Positions 49,879 to 62,934 of a stretch of DNA of 64,000 bases are shown here, one piece after another. The notes under the pieces are model-generated. The model worked only from the letters and a program-made list of their open reading frames with translations. It had not been told where the DNA came from and did not search any database. The first letter of the stretch is position 1. Each line of letters starts with the position of its first letter. Origin of the DNA: Misgurnus anguillicaudatus (taxonomy: Eukaryota > Chordata > Actinopteri > Cypriniformes > Cobitidae); assembly GCF_027580225.2 (NCBI RefSeq), contig NC_073360.2, forward strand, positions 9,850,501 to 9,914,500, written 5' to 3'. The position numbers were made by a program, and so were the translations under genes.

Positions 49879-51759
49879 TAACCCGAGCTTGTGGTTGAAT
49901 GTTCAGCTTCAGCAGAGATTTGCTTCAGTCAACCAGGAAGTCTGGGCTGCTGAAGGAGAGACAGGAAGTGTTATTTCAGCACTGTGTGGCTTGTTAAGTC
50001 CTTGTTTTCAGCAACGTGGGGCCGAACACGTCGCACCACAGTACCACCATACACTCAGCACTCCACAAAAAATGAAGCAAGCTGACATAAGGGATTTGTT
50101 ATTGCACAGCCAACCTTAAAATGAAAGAAGCAGCAGTGGAGAAAATTTGTTTCGTAGTTGATTTATGGACCGTGGTTTCACGTTTCTCTCTTATGGAAGT
50201 AAAGCGTTAGTGGAAATGAGAATATTTCAGGTTAAGCTAAATCATTAAAACAATTCCAAGCTCTTTCAGATGAAATGAATGGAAAGATTTACCTTTTAAT
50301 AGTAAATATGTCAATGAAATCACAGCGGGCAGAACAATTCAGGACCAGTGGGAATCTAGGCAGTAAGCTATGAGTGGCTGTACACTATAGTGATTTTACC
50401 ATAGTTTGCATGCCTAATTGCTTTTAATAATTGCAAATAATAATTTTTGGTCTCCTTTTGTGAAAATTCATGACATAAAATGAAACAAAACAAAAAAAAA
50501 TTACTGTGTAACAGGCTGCCTAAAACAAAATCTGAGTTGGCCAATCACGACACAGAGCTTTTCAGATCGATGAGTTTTGTACAAAATCAATGCGTTTGAG
50601 GAAAGCAGGATATCTGTACGATATGTGGAAAATGTGTTTTTTAACCATAAACCATGCAAGCACATTGTATTATACCAACCAAATACACAAAATATCAACT
50701 TAAGCAATGAAAAAGGTGCACTTTTAGCAATAAATCCATTAAACTGAAACATTCAAGTGAAATGAACTTAAAATTATCAGTACATGTTGTAAGGAATAAC
50801 CATAATCATTTGTGCCTGAATATTTTGATAATTTATGCTTATTTTTCAGAATAAGAACTGATAAGAACTTTAACTACTTAAATATTTGTATTTTTAAGCT
50901 CTTATATTATTGGTGTTGTTTTGTTGTAAATGATAATTTTGTGAAGTCACCGTTCAGGTGATCAGTGTTTTTTTAAACAGTAAATAAAAAAACAGTAAAT
51001 ACAATCTACCATACAACAATAAATACGATTTATTTAATATTTTTTGGACGGCAATGTTTCAGTATTTTAAAAAAATCTAACTAACTTCTAAAATAAAAAT
51101 AATTAAGTGAGCTTTACCTAATTATTTACCAAATCTTTCATGCATTATTAAGTAAATTTTATTTGATTTTGGTAGATAAGTTGTACTTAAAAAGCAGTAA
51201 ATTTTACTTAATAAAAGTCTTGTGCAAATTGTTAAGAGGATTTTTTACAAAAAAAATTTTCAGTGTAACTAATGTGTTAATGCACAACTGTATGACCGGT
51301 GTGCTATATTCCAAGTGTTTAAAAGCAATATGATATCTTTTATAAGGTATGCACCAAATTCTACAATTCTTATGAACTAAAAACCTTGTGTTAGGTTGGC
51401 CATAAACACCAATCAGTCACAATTGTCAGTGCCATATTCAGCCTGTTTATGTGTTCAGAAGCCTTGAAATAAAATGAGTCAATATACTGCTGTTTTTATA
51501 ATTTTAAAGCGACACCATGTAGTTTTTCAACCTTCATAATACATTTCCAAGACCCTTGTGATGGTACATCGACTTTAAATAGGTTGAATGACATGTCTAC
51601 CATAGCCTGACGGGGTCTGTATCGCTTTTACTCGTACTTTAAAACTTAGAGTTTCGGGTAGTAACCAGAGCACAAAAAAACCTACAAAATTTGACTGCTT
51701 CACGGCATACGTCACTTCCTCCACTTTCTCAACACAATTTTTTTTTACGTGAATTTTGC
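49876..51759. other. lhfpl6 intron, mostly unassigned
   Basis: 50505-50740 is the reverse relative of the repeat at 46640-47560. The rest is AT-rich without recognisable genes. Confidence 0.35.
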
Positions 51760-52180
51760 GACATTTCACAAGACTTGCTAAAGATGTCAAATAAATATTT
51801 GGTGTCTCAATAGTACACATGTAAAGTTGTAGCTCAAAATATTATATAGATAATTTATTATAGCATGTTAAAATTGCCACTTTGTAGGTGTGAGCAAAAA
51901 TGGGTGTGTCCTTTAAAATGCAAATGAGCTGATCTCTGCACTAAATGGCAATGCCGTGGTTGGATAGTGCAGATTAAGGGGTGGTATTATCCCCTTCTGA
52001 CATCACAAGGGAGCCAAATTTCAATGACCTGTTTTTTCACATGCTTGCAGAGAACGGTTTCCCTAAACTAAGTTACTGAGTTGATCTTTTTCACATTTTC
52101 TATGTTTATAAAAGCACTGGGGACACAGTTATAGCACTTAAACATGAAAAAGGCAGATTTTCATAATATGTCTCCTTTAA
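51760..52180 (+). repeat. TTAA-flanked MITE, AGGGGACAT family, copy 3 (left end lost)
   Basis: It shares the GGTGTGAGCAAAAATG, CTGCACTAAATGGCA and GGTATTATCCCCTTCTGACA blocks with 21455-21880 and ends TCTCCTTTAA. Confidence 0.75.
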
Positions 52181-52205
52181 GAGGTTGACAGCCCCGGTCC
52201 CCATT

Positions 52206-52926
52206 ACGCCGGTTTCACACCGCACGCATGAGCAGCGCATCCTCACGTACAGGAGCGGGACTGAAGCAGCACTGCTCAATTAAAATGACAGTGCATTGTT
52301 TATGGTTTAAATGCTTTTTATGGTTTTACCATAAAATCATGAATGTGATGCCAAGTGTGTTTTAAACGGTCATGATTTTGAGCAATTTAAAAGAAACAAG
52401 GAAATATTTTAAAGCACACTGTTGACTGCGCTGTCATTCACTCTTTGCCCAGCACTAAATGAACCCTCATCTATCTAAATAATCTTCAAAAAAACAGATG
52501 CATCTATAAATCTAAATCTTATGCTTATACTGTTAAAGACACGATCGGTGCATCATGCTGTCAATCACGTGAAATGTTTCATTTTATCGTACACTTCAGA
52601 GAAACAGATTTAATAATGTGTATAATTGTGTATATATCTGTCATTACACAGATCAAAACGGCGCGAAAACAACATGGATTAAACAAATCACAGTTATATA
52701 AATTACACTGACCGTCAAAAGGTGTATTAAAGAGGTTTTGCTCATAAATGCAAAATAAAGTAATGTGAACTTTTATATGATTTTTATACTGTTATTAAAC
52801 TGCACAGTATGCGCTGCAAACGCAGTTGGTGTGAAAGCACAATGGCCACGCGCGGCAAACACTCTCCTCACACGCTTTTCATGCAACGCACACGCGCTGC
52901 TCACGTTTGCGGTGTGAAACCGCCGT
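52206..52926. mobile_element. DNA element with CGGTTTCACACCGC ends
   Basis: The left end ACGCCGGTTTCACACCGC and the right end GCGGTGTGAAACCGCCGT are inverse. Part of the interior (CGTGTGAAAGCACAATGGCC-like and ACCATAAAATCATGAATGTG) also occurs inside 30705-31648. Confidence 0.75.
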
Positions 52927-53114
52927 TAGCTTTCATTGTATGGAAAACAAAAATTCTGCTAAACTTCTCCTTTTTGTGTTCAACTGAAAAAAATCTATCT
53001 AGTTACATGTCTGTTACTCTGTCCCTTTAATTTTACCTTGCCATACTTGAAAATGACAAACTGCAGAATGACATTAAGTAAATACAGTAGATTATGTAAA
53101 CTGACAGACGCTAG

Positions 53115-53442
53115 CCCTGCTGAAAAAACCAGCATACCAGCAAGACCAGCATATGTTGTGTTTTGGTGCTGGTTTGCTAGTGAACACCAGCTAAACCAGC
53201 ATCAAACCAGCATCAGCACCAGCATTAGCACCAGCTAAACCAGCACCAAACCAGCATTAGCACCAGCTAAACCAGCATTAGCACCAGCTAAACCAGCATT
53301 AGCACCAGCATCCCATGATGGTCATACCAGCATATGTTGTGTTTTGGTGCTGGTGTGCTGGTGACCACCAGCTAAGCCAGCATGGACCAGCATAATTCCC
53401 ATGCTGGTCCGTGCTGGTTTGTTGCTGGTTTTTTCAGCAGGG
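53115..53442. mobile_element. Element with perfect 19-bp ends, filled with ACCAGC repeats
   Basis: The ends CCCTGCTGAAAAAACCAGC and the exact inverse flank dozens of ACCAGC/GCTGGT motifs, mostly as a minisatellite of AGCACCAGCTAAACCAGCAT. A palindromic right half reads CATATGTTGTGTTTTGGTGC as does the left. Confidence 0.88.
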
Positions 53443-54727
53443 AGGGTACACACAGCTCTGGTGAAATACAGTCCTGTCAGCAACCAGCCGGAGATCCCCA
53501 CGGTTCAGTCATCTGTCACAGCACAGAGGGAGGAAGAGACTTTTCCCACAACAATACCTCTCTCTATTTACTCGCTCACCACAGCCCCCTCATCCAAACA
53601 GCAGCGGGAGATAACAGCCCCTTAAACAACCCAGTGTTGGACTGAAAGTTTTTTAGTGCCATACATTTCTAGCTAAAGAAAATTGTTCATGTAACCACAA
53701 TATATGAATCTAAAAGGCATTTTCTTTATCATCATCTTCACTGTTTGAATTCTGCGCTTTCTTGAGGTGTAATAACAGCATTTATCTGACACTTTAGATC
53801 ATTAAGTCACGGGCATTTAGGCCTCAGTTGATTATTTATAATGTTCAGTAGTCCCAAGGACAATTATGGTAGATATCAAATAGTATATTTTTATGTGTTA
53901 ATACAGTCCTGAGCAATGAAAATTATACATGAGATCTCTTTAAGAACTAGACAGCTATTAAATTAGATGGAGTTAAGACAAATTATTTAAATCTTCTCCC
54001 AAATTAAACTTTTTAACAAAATGGATAATCTCATAACTCTTCTAGATTATCAAAAGTTATCTCAACAATATGTCAAACTGCTCATGTTAGCTCGGATGCA
54101 AACATCAGATAAAAGCCAATGATGGACTCAAATATTTCTCATTAAATTCTTCCAAAAAGCAAATGATTTGATAACCATATAAGAACTGTTTTCTAACTAT
54201 GTGATAACATTTTCCTCACTGTCTGTTTTCCGTCTAAATAATTTATGAGAGACATCTGAGACAAAGACTTATGAGACGTAACCAAAGACTGTAAACTGTT
54301 ATGACTGAGTAATAAGAGTGAGCAATAAAATGTAAAAATCGAGAAAAGCCATTTTGGCAGCAAATCCTATGAAGTTTGGCCAAAGCCCAGCGATATGTTG
54401 AGGAATAAACTCTGCTTGTGTTGAGTAGTGAGAGATTTGTCAAGGACATTTATTACAACACACATCTCTTTACGCATAGACTAAATGCTTACAAATCACT
54501 AGAAAGCAAGGGAGCTGTGAATGTATATGATGTTTATTGTCCTGAGCTTGTTCCTATATTAGATCAGGAGACATTATAACGTCAAATATGTTTTATTATT
54601 TAAAAACTGTATCGGGTGGTTTTTCTAAAATGTAAATACACAAAACTCTAGAATGATGTGGCTAGATATAGTGTATAATTAGTTGTGTTTGCCATTTCAC
54701 ATTAAGAATTTGAACAAAGCCCTGACT
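53443..54727. other. lhfpl6 intron, unassigned
   Basis: No repeat boundary or gene recognised. Confidence 0.3.
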
Positions 54728-54974
54728 TTAAAGGCGGGGTGCTTGATTTTTAAAAAACGCTTCGGAAAAGAGAGTCGGGCCGACTACCAAAACAAAGTTG
54801 TAGCCAATCAGCAGTAAGGGACGTGTCTACTAACCAACATCATTGCCTGGGTTGCGTATATGTGGGGCGGGTCTATCAAAAGAAGGCCCAGATTCTATTG
54901 GGGTAGGGGCGTGTTTGTTTAGGTGATTTTAAATGTCAACATTGGCTTTCAGAGATCATGCACCCTGCCTTTAA
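54728..54974. mobile_element. TTAA-flanked MITE with AGGCGGGGTGC ends, copy 2
   Basis: Same orientation and length (247 versus 245 bp) as 1924-2168, sharing GGGCCGACTACCAAAACA, AGCCAATCAGCAGTAAGG and GATTCTATTGGGGTAGGG. Ends are slightly mutated. Confidence 0.85.
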
Positions 54975-55259
54975 GCATTTAACTAAATCTCTGACTTACA
55001 AACTTATCTTGGAAAGTTGGAGTACGGTGTGTGACATTGATGAAAAGAGGGGAGACTATACTATACTATACTAATACAAACATATACTATAACTAGTCTC
55101 TTTCTCAAGCAAAAAATCTGACATGGAAAAGACTTTAGCAAAAGTTTAAATTTGCCCTCAGTTTTATCTCACTGATGTCTAAGAGAAACAATTGAGATCT
55201 CATTTTGGATCTTAGCAGGCAAAGTATAAGACAAACTGACTCAAATGAAGGTGTAATAG

Positions 55260-56560
55260 CTTTTTATAGCCCTTTTCACACAGACATTATGGAAAATGCA
55301 CAGAAAATGCATCCTGGATTTGTCGGGGATTGTTGGATTTTTGGTTCATTCACACTACAAATGATTTTCCAGGAATCTGTGCGTGCATTTATACAGATGC
55401 CTTAAAGATCCTGTAAAGACATGTGATGTTTTTAAAGTCCTGCACTTGGTAGGGTTTTTTCTGCAGCATCTGAAGTTCGCTTATTATCCGTTATTTCTCT
55501 CTCCATGAACCATGCGCGTGCATTTTTGTTTATGATGAGATTATAAAGAAGCGTGTGACACGCTTTTCTAATTTGCTGGTGAATGATCTCAGCTTTAAAG
55601 TGGATATTTGATGATCTCCCTGATCTCTGCTTCATTCCAGTTTGCAGACATATCTCATCGTGAATGTTAATGTGCGTTTAAAACCCCCATTTTAAAGGAA
55701 AACACCACCGTTTTTCACTATTTTACAATGTTCTTACCTCAACTTAGACTAATTAATACATACCTAACTTTATACAATGTGCCCACTTAATCTTTGTACA
55801 GCGCGCCGTGAATGTGTTAGCATTTAGCCTAGCCCCATTCATTCCTTAGGATCCAAACAGGGATGAATGTAGAAGCCACCAAACACTTTCCCTACTTAAA
55901 GGCGATTTTTTTTTAGATGGATAAAAAAATTCTGGCACAGTAATATTTATGGAAGATTGAGCGAGAGGGGGAGTAGTCAGTAGTGATGATGATACTGCGC
56001 GCCAAGGTCGAAGTGCTGCAAACTAAGTGCTCTTCCGCCATACAATATAGTTCTCATTTTTTTATCTGCTTAAAAAAGCACCACGTTTTATTCTGTGCCT
56101 CCATACTTACTCGTGTAACTACTAAACTAGAGCTGAACGATATATCTTGTTGCAATGATGCACATGCATTTTTGTTTATGACAAGATCATAAGGAACGCG
56201 TGATGTGCTGTTCTGTCATGCTGGTGAAAGATCTCAGCTTCAGTGCTGATAGTGACAAACTCCCTGATCTCTGCTTAAGTCTAGTTCGCAGACATTTCTT
56301 GTAGTGAATGTTAATCTGCATGTCAATCTTTCATTTTAAAGAGCTGAACCATAACTTCATGTTGCCATGACACCTGCATCCTCACTACGGCAGGCCCCTT
56401 ATACGGCATTGTTTCTGCGTCTTGTTCACATGGGAATGTTACTAGGTCCTCTTCACGGGAGTGATCCCAGAACACTTACGGGATGTGTTTGTGTTCAGCC
56501 GTTCTGCCAATTTTACGGCCAATTTTTTCTACTTCTACATACAGTCATCATTCAGTGCTG
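55260..56560. repeat. Old dispersed repeat, duplicated and interrupted
   Basis: CATTTTTGTTTATGA..AGAT then GATCTCAGCTT and CTCCCTGATCTCTGCTT occur at 55519-55640 and again at 56166-56278. Between them, starting TTAAAGGAAAACACCACC at 55692, lies a copy of the element at 58817-59258 with added sequence. Confidence 0.5.
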
Positions 56561-56999
56561 AGTGGGATGCTAAACTTATTGAACCTCACCCTCACATCTA
56601 CAGCAGCTCATACAGTACCTATTATAAAACCTGTGTTCAGAGATTGACTGTAATCAGTTCAAATGTATTATGTATTCATGGGTTGGGGGTGATATAGCAT
56701 TCAGTCATCATCTGTGTGGAAGAAAGTCTGTTAATAGCTCACCTTTAATGACTGAGGTGTGTTGCTAAGAGGAGGGGTTTAGAGCTAGCTGCCACTGAAT
56801 GCATAAATATAAAAATGTATCGCTTGAATGCTCTCTGTAAGTCACATATAAACAAATGAAGTGTTCATTCGAAAGTCTTATCCTCCTAGATGTACATCAA
56901 ACAGCAGTCGACTGCAGCTTGTGCAAGAAATTGCATACCTGTCAGTCAGTCACTATAAAAACATAACACTGTGTAGTGTGTGATGTGCTGACCCTTCAA

Positions 57000-57400
57000 C
57001 TGTGCATATTGTATACGTAAGGAATAATTGACAACGGGCCATTGAATTATAAGAAAATAATGCACACCAAGGTGGTAATGCGGCACGACGCGAAGCGGAG
57101 TGCCGTTACACCGCAGGTGTGCATTATTTTCAAATAATTCAAAGGACCGGAGTCAATTATTCCGCTTATACCACGGTTACCACAAACATTGCTCTGGTGC
57201 CAATTTTTAAGGCATTTGAAAAGATAGGTGTGCGGTTTACAGAAAAATAATCAACACCCATAGAACATTTCTCAGCCAATCAGAATGCAGCATTCAACAG
57301 ACCCGTGGTATAACACTGTATATTAAATGGTTAATTCCAGTCCTCGATTCTGATTGGCCAATAGCTGTGTTTTATTCATGATCGAGGTCAAGTCACTAAC
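57000..57400. repeat. Interspersed repeat (GTGCATTATTTTC / GGAATAATTGAC arms)
   Basis: GGAATAATTGACAACGGGCC at 57021 and GGAGTCAATTATTCCGC at 57151 form inverse arms around AATGCACACC and GGTGTGCATT. It is a pattern common in cyprinid genomes. Boundaries are uncertain. Confidence 0.5.
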
Positions 57401-57813
57401 TCACATCTGTTCAACTAATGCCGCTAAACACATACTTGTACAACATCAACAGACAACAGCACAACCCTTGTCAGTTTCCACATAACACGATCTGATGTGA
57501 TCTGATCTGAAAGATCTGATGTGTCACCATGGGCGTAACAGATGTGCTTACCTGTTCTTGAACGGCTACCTGCTTTCCATCGGCCTGCAGGAAGTCACGG
57601 CTGAAGGACTTGCAGTTACTCGGCTTCGTGACAACGCCCTTTAGCCATGACTTATTCCCGATACAGCACAGCCTCTTGCACCTTGCATACCTCTCATATT
57701 GCTTATGTATAGAACCAAAAGTTAAATATAAGTTTCATCAGGGCTTTAGTGACTAACCCCTATATAAATACAATATAATATCACTTAAAATCTCTCTGTG
57801 TGCTAAAAAATTG

Positions 57814-58494
57814 CTAATGGGACACTCCAATTTTTTGAAAATATACATATTTTCCAGCTCCCCTAGAGTTAAACATTTGATTTTTACAGTTTTGGAATCC
57901 ATTCAGCTGATCTCTGGGTCTGGCGGTAGCACTTTTAGCATAGCTTAGCATAATCCATTGAATCTGATTAGACCATTAGCATCGCGCTAAAATATTTGTC
58001 CTATTTAAAACTTGACTCTTCTGTAGTTACATCCTAAGACCGACCGAAATCCAAAAGTCGCGATTTTCTTGGCAGATATGGCCTATATCCCCTGCTATTG
58101 AAAGTAACCAAGGGGATTATTTTCGGTCAGTGTGTAATATCATTGCGCCTGCTGCAGCCATGTTACATCAGCAACGTCCTTGATTATTACGCCAGAATGA
58201 GAGTATAGTTTCCAGCCATATCTGCCTAGAAAATCACAACTTTTAATTTTTTCGTCGGTGTTAGTACACGGTGTAAACTACAGAAGAGTCAAGTTTTAAA
58301 TAGGAAATATATCGAAACTCTTTGGTTATTTTTAGCGCAATGCTAATGGTCTAATCAGATTCAATTGATTATGCTAAGCTATGCTAAAATTGGTAACGGC
58401 AGACCCAGAGATCGGCTGAATGGATTCCAAAACGGTAAAAATCAAATGTTTAACTCTAGGGGAGTTTTTCAAAATAAGTGAAATGTCCCTTTAA
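57814..58494. mobile_element. Long foldback MITE
   Basis: Two arms of about 250 bp are inverse: GGGACACTCCAATTTTTTGA against the right end, CCCCTAGAGTTAAACATTTG against CAAATGTTTAACTCTAGGGG, and TTTAAAACTTGACTCTTCTG against CAGAAGAGTCAAGTTTTAAA. The right end abuts TTAA. Confidence 0.88.
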
Positions 58495-58816
58495 TGATTT
58501 GTATTTAAATCCACAATTTGTGCAGTATTGGCTCTCCAAATCAGCAGTTGGGTGGGCTTGTGATATTATGGGATCTTGTTTCCATGACAGCAGGACACAG
58601 ATGTCTAGTGGGTGATCAACAGTTGGAGTGAACAGATATTTGATAATGTCCAGCAACCTGTCGATGGTTACACCAGAAGAGTTTTTATATATTTTTTAAA
58701 TGAAATAATGCAAGCCTTAAGCCTCTGCTTTGGTACAACCTGCAGTACTTTGTCAGCAGCCTTGTAAAGTAAGGCACAATCCAAACTGTGTTATAATATA
58801 ATGTAGGTTACACAAC

Positions 58817-59258
58817 TTAAAGGAAAACACCACAGTTTTTCAATATTTTACTATGTTCTTACCTCAACTTAGACAAATAAATAAATACCTATCTTTTATC
58901 AATGCGTGCACTTTTAATCTTTGTACAGCGCTTCTTGAATGTGTTAGCATTTAGCCTAGCCCCATTCATTCCTATGGCTCCAAATAAAAAGTTTTATTTT
59001 GTGCCACCATACTTACTCGTGTAACTACTCATGTAACAGTCTTTAAATAGGGAAAACATGGAAGTGTTTGGTGGCTTATAAATTAATCCCTGTTTGGATC
59101 CTAAGGAATGAATGGGGCTGGGCTAAATGCTAACAAATTCACGACATGCTGTACAACTATTAAGTGCATGCATTGAAAAAAGAGAGGTATGTGTTAATTC
59201 GTCTAAATTGAGTTAAGAACATTGTCAAATATTGAAAAACTGTGGTGTTTTCCTTTAA
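58817..59258. mobile_element. TTAA-flanked MITE with a perfect 28-bp terminal repeat
   Basis: The ends begin AGGAAAACACCACAGTTTTT and continue for 28 bp as exact inverse copies, with TTAA on both sides (58817-58820, 59255-59258). Subterminal GCTAACA/TGTTAGC and ATTCATTCC/GGAATGAAT arms also pair. Confidence 0.92.
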
Positions 59259-60457
59259 ATGCTCTGATATCAGTTCGTGGACAACAACTCTTTTAATTAA
59301 CTAAATAAATAGTTAACTAAACAAATAGCTGATTCAAATCCAACTGTAACTTGCATATCTAACAGCTTGATCTTCTAATATGCACAAAAATACACAGCAC
59401 ACACAAATGTTTCAGTTGCATGGGCATACTTTGTATTGATGATAAATGACTCCAAATTTGAAGATTTGTGTGCATTGGCTTATGCATGTGCAAAGCAGTA
59501 ACAGGCCACAGAGTTTTCTTGCTGAGAAGATATCCACACGACGGATTTTCCCAGTAATACATGCTGAGGCTGTGACCCTACCCTGACCACCCACAGCGGG
59601 TGAACATGATGATATTTAAAACCAACATCTGAACACCGCCCTGCCTGAGATCCATGTATCTGTAATGCACTCATAGCATCCTCCGTGAGGAGCTTCAGCT
59701 TTCTATTATTAGTGTACTGTTTACATTACTTGTTTATGCCGTTTTTATGAAGCTTTTTTAACGAGATGATCTGTCGAATATTTGAGATTTATGATGGACT
59801 TTTTTATTTTCTTGACCAAGAAGACCAAATTATCTGAACTTTTAGCCTAAGCTATTCATATTGACTGTATTTAAATTGTCTCATTTGTGTCTATTTTACA
59901 AGGAAAAGCTGAGAGTTGTTACTTAAATGTAAATGTTAAAGTCAAGTTTTTCATTGTGTGAGAGAAACAGGATATTTAATTGAAAAAAATGTAGGATGGG
60001 ATTTGATTTTCTATTACTAATTGATTAGATTGTGTAAAGCTTTTCCTTTATTTGCATGAAGGTTATTAAATGAGCCAGCGCTTTGGTCCTGAAATTCGGA
60101 GATGTAGGCTTTGATTTCATTCACTCATTGTCCTGGAGAGTGTTTTTGAAAGCTTTTATTAATAGTGTGAGTGAAAGATGAAACACAAGAACTTTGGCGT
60201 TCCTTTCCTTTTTTACTGGTCTAAATTGATAAGCAGTGAACAATGTATATCTCTCTCTCTCTTTTTCTCTTTATCTCTCTCTCTCTCTGTATAATTCATT
60301 TTTAATCTCTGTATATCACATCAGCTCGAGTGCTCCTAGGTTTGCCAGCAGGGACAGTTTCTGACCATGAGTAAACAGTAAATGAGAGGCATGTAGCAGG
60401 TACATTTACTGTCCATTTGAGAGCAGCATTAGTAAACACTTTACCAGGTGCTTTTAA
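59259..60457. other. lhfpl6 intron, unassigned
   Basis: Minus-strand ORFs at 59359-59674 overlap in three frames without recognisable product. 60250-60292 is an imperfect CT tract. The segment lacks repeat signatures. Confidence 0.3.
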
Positions 60458-60690
60458 GTTTGGTTTTTCCACGAACTGTCAGTCAAATTCAATAACTGCC
60501 CCAAGATTGCTCTTGGCAACCAACCGTTATTGATTTACGACAATACCAAACTGGCAGTCATGTTTGATGCCCCTGAGACAGAAGATGTGTTTGTGACAAT
60601 AAAGTTTGTCACAAACACACAGAAATGCACCCACTGCACATTTGTGTTAAACCCTGAGGAGTCATATGGGGTTGTCTGTTTGTATGGTTG
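60458..60690 (+). pseudogene. Coding-like open segment cut by a transposon, function unknown
   Basis: One frame is open for 78 codons from after TAA (60455-60457) to the insertion. It includes NTKLAVMFDAPETEDVFVTI and a Cys-rich end (QKCTHC). If the hAT-like insertion is ignored, the frame continues about 12 codons with more Cys and stops at 62026-62028. I do not recognise the family. It may be an exon or transposon-gene relic, or chance. Confidence 0.35.
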
Positions 60691-61989
60691 CAGAGGCGGA
60701 CAGAGTACACAGGTTCATTACTTGAGTAAGAGTACAGTTACCCCTTGCTAAATTTTACTCAAGTACAAGTAAAAGTACTGCAGTCAGATGTCTACTCAAG
60801 TAAAAGTAAAATGTACTTGTTTTTAAAAGTACTTGAGTATCAAGAGTACAAGAGTAAATTTTTAAATTTTGCATTACTACTGCCACAGTGCACATTGAAC
60901 CACGTGAGATGATTGACAGCTGTACAGCAAATGATAGAGCTCTGAGTTCAAATCTGACACAAATCAGGAAGAGGAGACACACATCTCACTCTGTTCGCTG
61001 TTTGAGCTCTTCAGATCGCATAATTCAGTGGAAAATGAATAGAAATCTTATTCTGTAAGACTAAATATTTTACTAACATGTGATAATTAATCATTATTTC
61101 TTCAAATATGCGCACCATTGTACTAATAGCCCTGGCGGATTCTGTATATTATTGTATGTATTTGAATACAAATAAACCGGAGAAGACGATAATAAATGTT
61201 TAATGATTTCTATTCAAAATAACAAAACTTTCAGATTCATTATTTTGCACTCCTGGCATAAATTAAGAAATTAATGTCAATGCAAACCAGTTTAATAACA
61301 AACAGTGGTCAAATGTCGAAGCTGGAGTCTTAAACCTGTCTTGTGATGCTGAGTTTGTCCAGATCAAGTAAGAGTGTGATGTTTTGAAGAGTAGGCCTAA
61401 TGAATTTTGAACAACAATAATCCGGGATCACCAGTGATCCCTGCTGCTCTCAAGGGGTTGAATTTTTGTAAGCGGTGATGAAGCTCTGTTTTGGTAAACA
61501 CATCAAACACTTAAAGCGAAAACTATCATTAACTTTAGAAAATTAAAATAGTCTGGCGAGGTGGAGCCACGGGTTGTCACATTCCCAGGATGGACCTGCT
61601 GTGTCTTCATCCATTGTTTCGTCCATGATTTCTTCTCTTATCTAAATCTGACTATTGGGACTTTGGCTGAAAGCTGAAGGTGATAGCTGATAGGCTGTCC
61701 CAATCAGTGGCGCCTGCACAATCCAATAATGTTTGAGAAAAGGGAAACAACAATTCAAGGGTTTCTGAGATTTTACTTTTTTTCCTTTTTTTTTTAGAAG
61801 AAGTAACGTGTACTCACAGTTATGGATAGAAATGTAGTGGAGTAAAGAGTACAATATTTGCCTCTCAAATGTACTTGAGTAAAGTCATGAGTACTCCCCA
61901 AAAATAATACTCGAGGAAAGTACAGATCCCTCAAAATTGTACTTAAGTACTGTACTCAAGTAAATGTACTCCGTTACTGTCCGGCTCTG
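60691..61989. mobile_element. hAT-like element, CAGAGGCGGACAG ends, perfect 8-bp TSD
   Basis: The ends CAGAGGCGGACAG and CTGTCCGGCTCTG are inverse with one mismatch, and match the CAG-start style of hAT termini. TATGGTTG flanks both sides (60683-60690, 61990-61997). Subterminal regions are full of TACTTGAGTA/AAGTAC repeats. No transposase is encoded. Confidence 0.95.
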
Positions 61990-62934
61990 TATGGTTGTAA
62001 CTGCAGCGTGTTAAACCTGAATTGCTGAAATTTCTCATCGCTAGAAGTATTAAAGGTGTTGGTGAGAAACTGTAGCACTTATTATCATGCACGTGTCTCA
62101 GATACATGCCAAAACATGTTGCTTTTGGATTTTGTATTTGCAAATAATTAATAAACCCTTTCCAAAATTGTCCTAAGACCAAGCTGTACACTGCCTGCAT
62201 AGAAATCTGCCTTGTCACATGCTTAGTATCATTATTAGTTTCAGCCTGTTTGTGGCAACTTGTTTGTGACTTATGTTTGCCCATTAGTAATCCAATATGG
62301 AACCTATGGTCCAAATATGATAGTGTTTTAGGACTACATATTGTCCAGTTGAAATGCCCACATGCTCCACCAATAGGCACACCCTTTATCGTTGACATTT
62401 TACATTAACTATACTCAGTGCCGCTGCTGGCCATTTTGGTGCCCTAAGCATAATTCCTTTATAATGCCCCCCACCCCGACCCGGAGAAAAAAGTCTGTTT
62501 TTGCCAGTTTAATTTTTTATTACCAAACATATAACTTAAAAGCAGAAAGTAAAATCTTCACAGCTTTAGCCAAAACACACTACACATTTGAAAGTGCAAA
62601 CTTTTATAGAATAGCAAAATAGAAAAAAATTACCAAACTTAAATTATCAAAATAATAACGTTACTGCTCAATATCTAAAGAAACGTAGTAAAGAAAGTAA
62701 CAGCAGCGTCAGTTATTTGTAAACTGCATATGCATAGGTAATGTTTTACAGTAAAATCTCAATTTAGCTTGCACTGAAGTTATAAATTATAGACCCTTTG
62801 CAAACACGTGACCTAGACCACGTGACGACGCCATGCTGGACGGCAAAATCACTGACGCATAGGTTGATTAGTAATAGACGAGCGGGATTTTTGATTAGTT
62901 TTAAACAGTTTAAATATATATTACACTAAAATAC
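61990..62934. other. lhfpl6 intron, unassigned
   Basis: A minus-strand ORF (61943-62398) starts outside and runs into the hAT-like element, so it is not a gene. 62415-62480 resembles a repeat (CAGTGCCGCTGCTGGCCATT). Confidence 0.3.

Noticed and set aside
61943..62398. 151-codon minus-strand ORF
   Set aside because: It crosses the right border and TSD of the hAT-like insertion, so it cannot be an old gene; no similarity was recognised.
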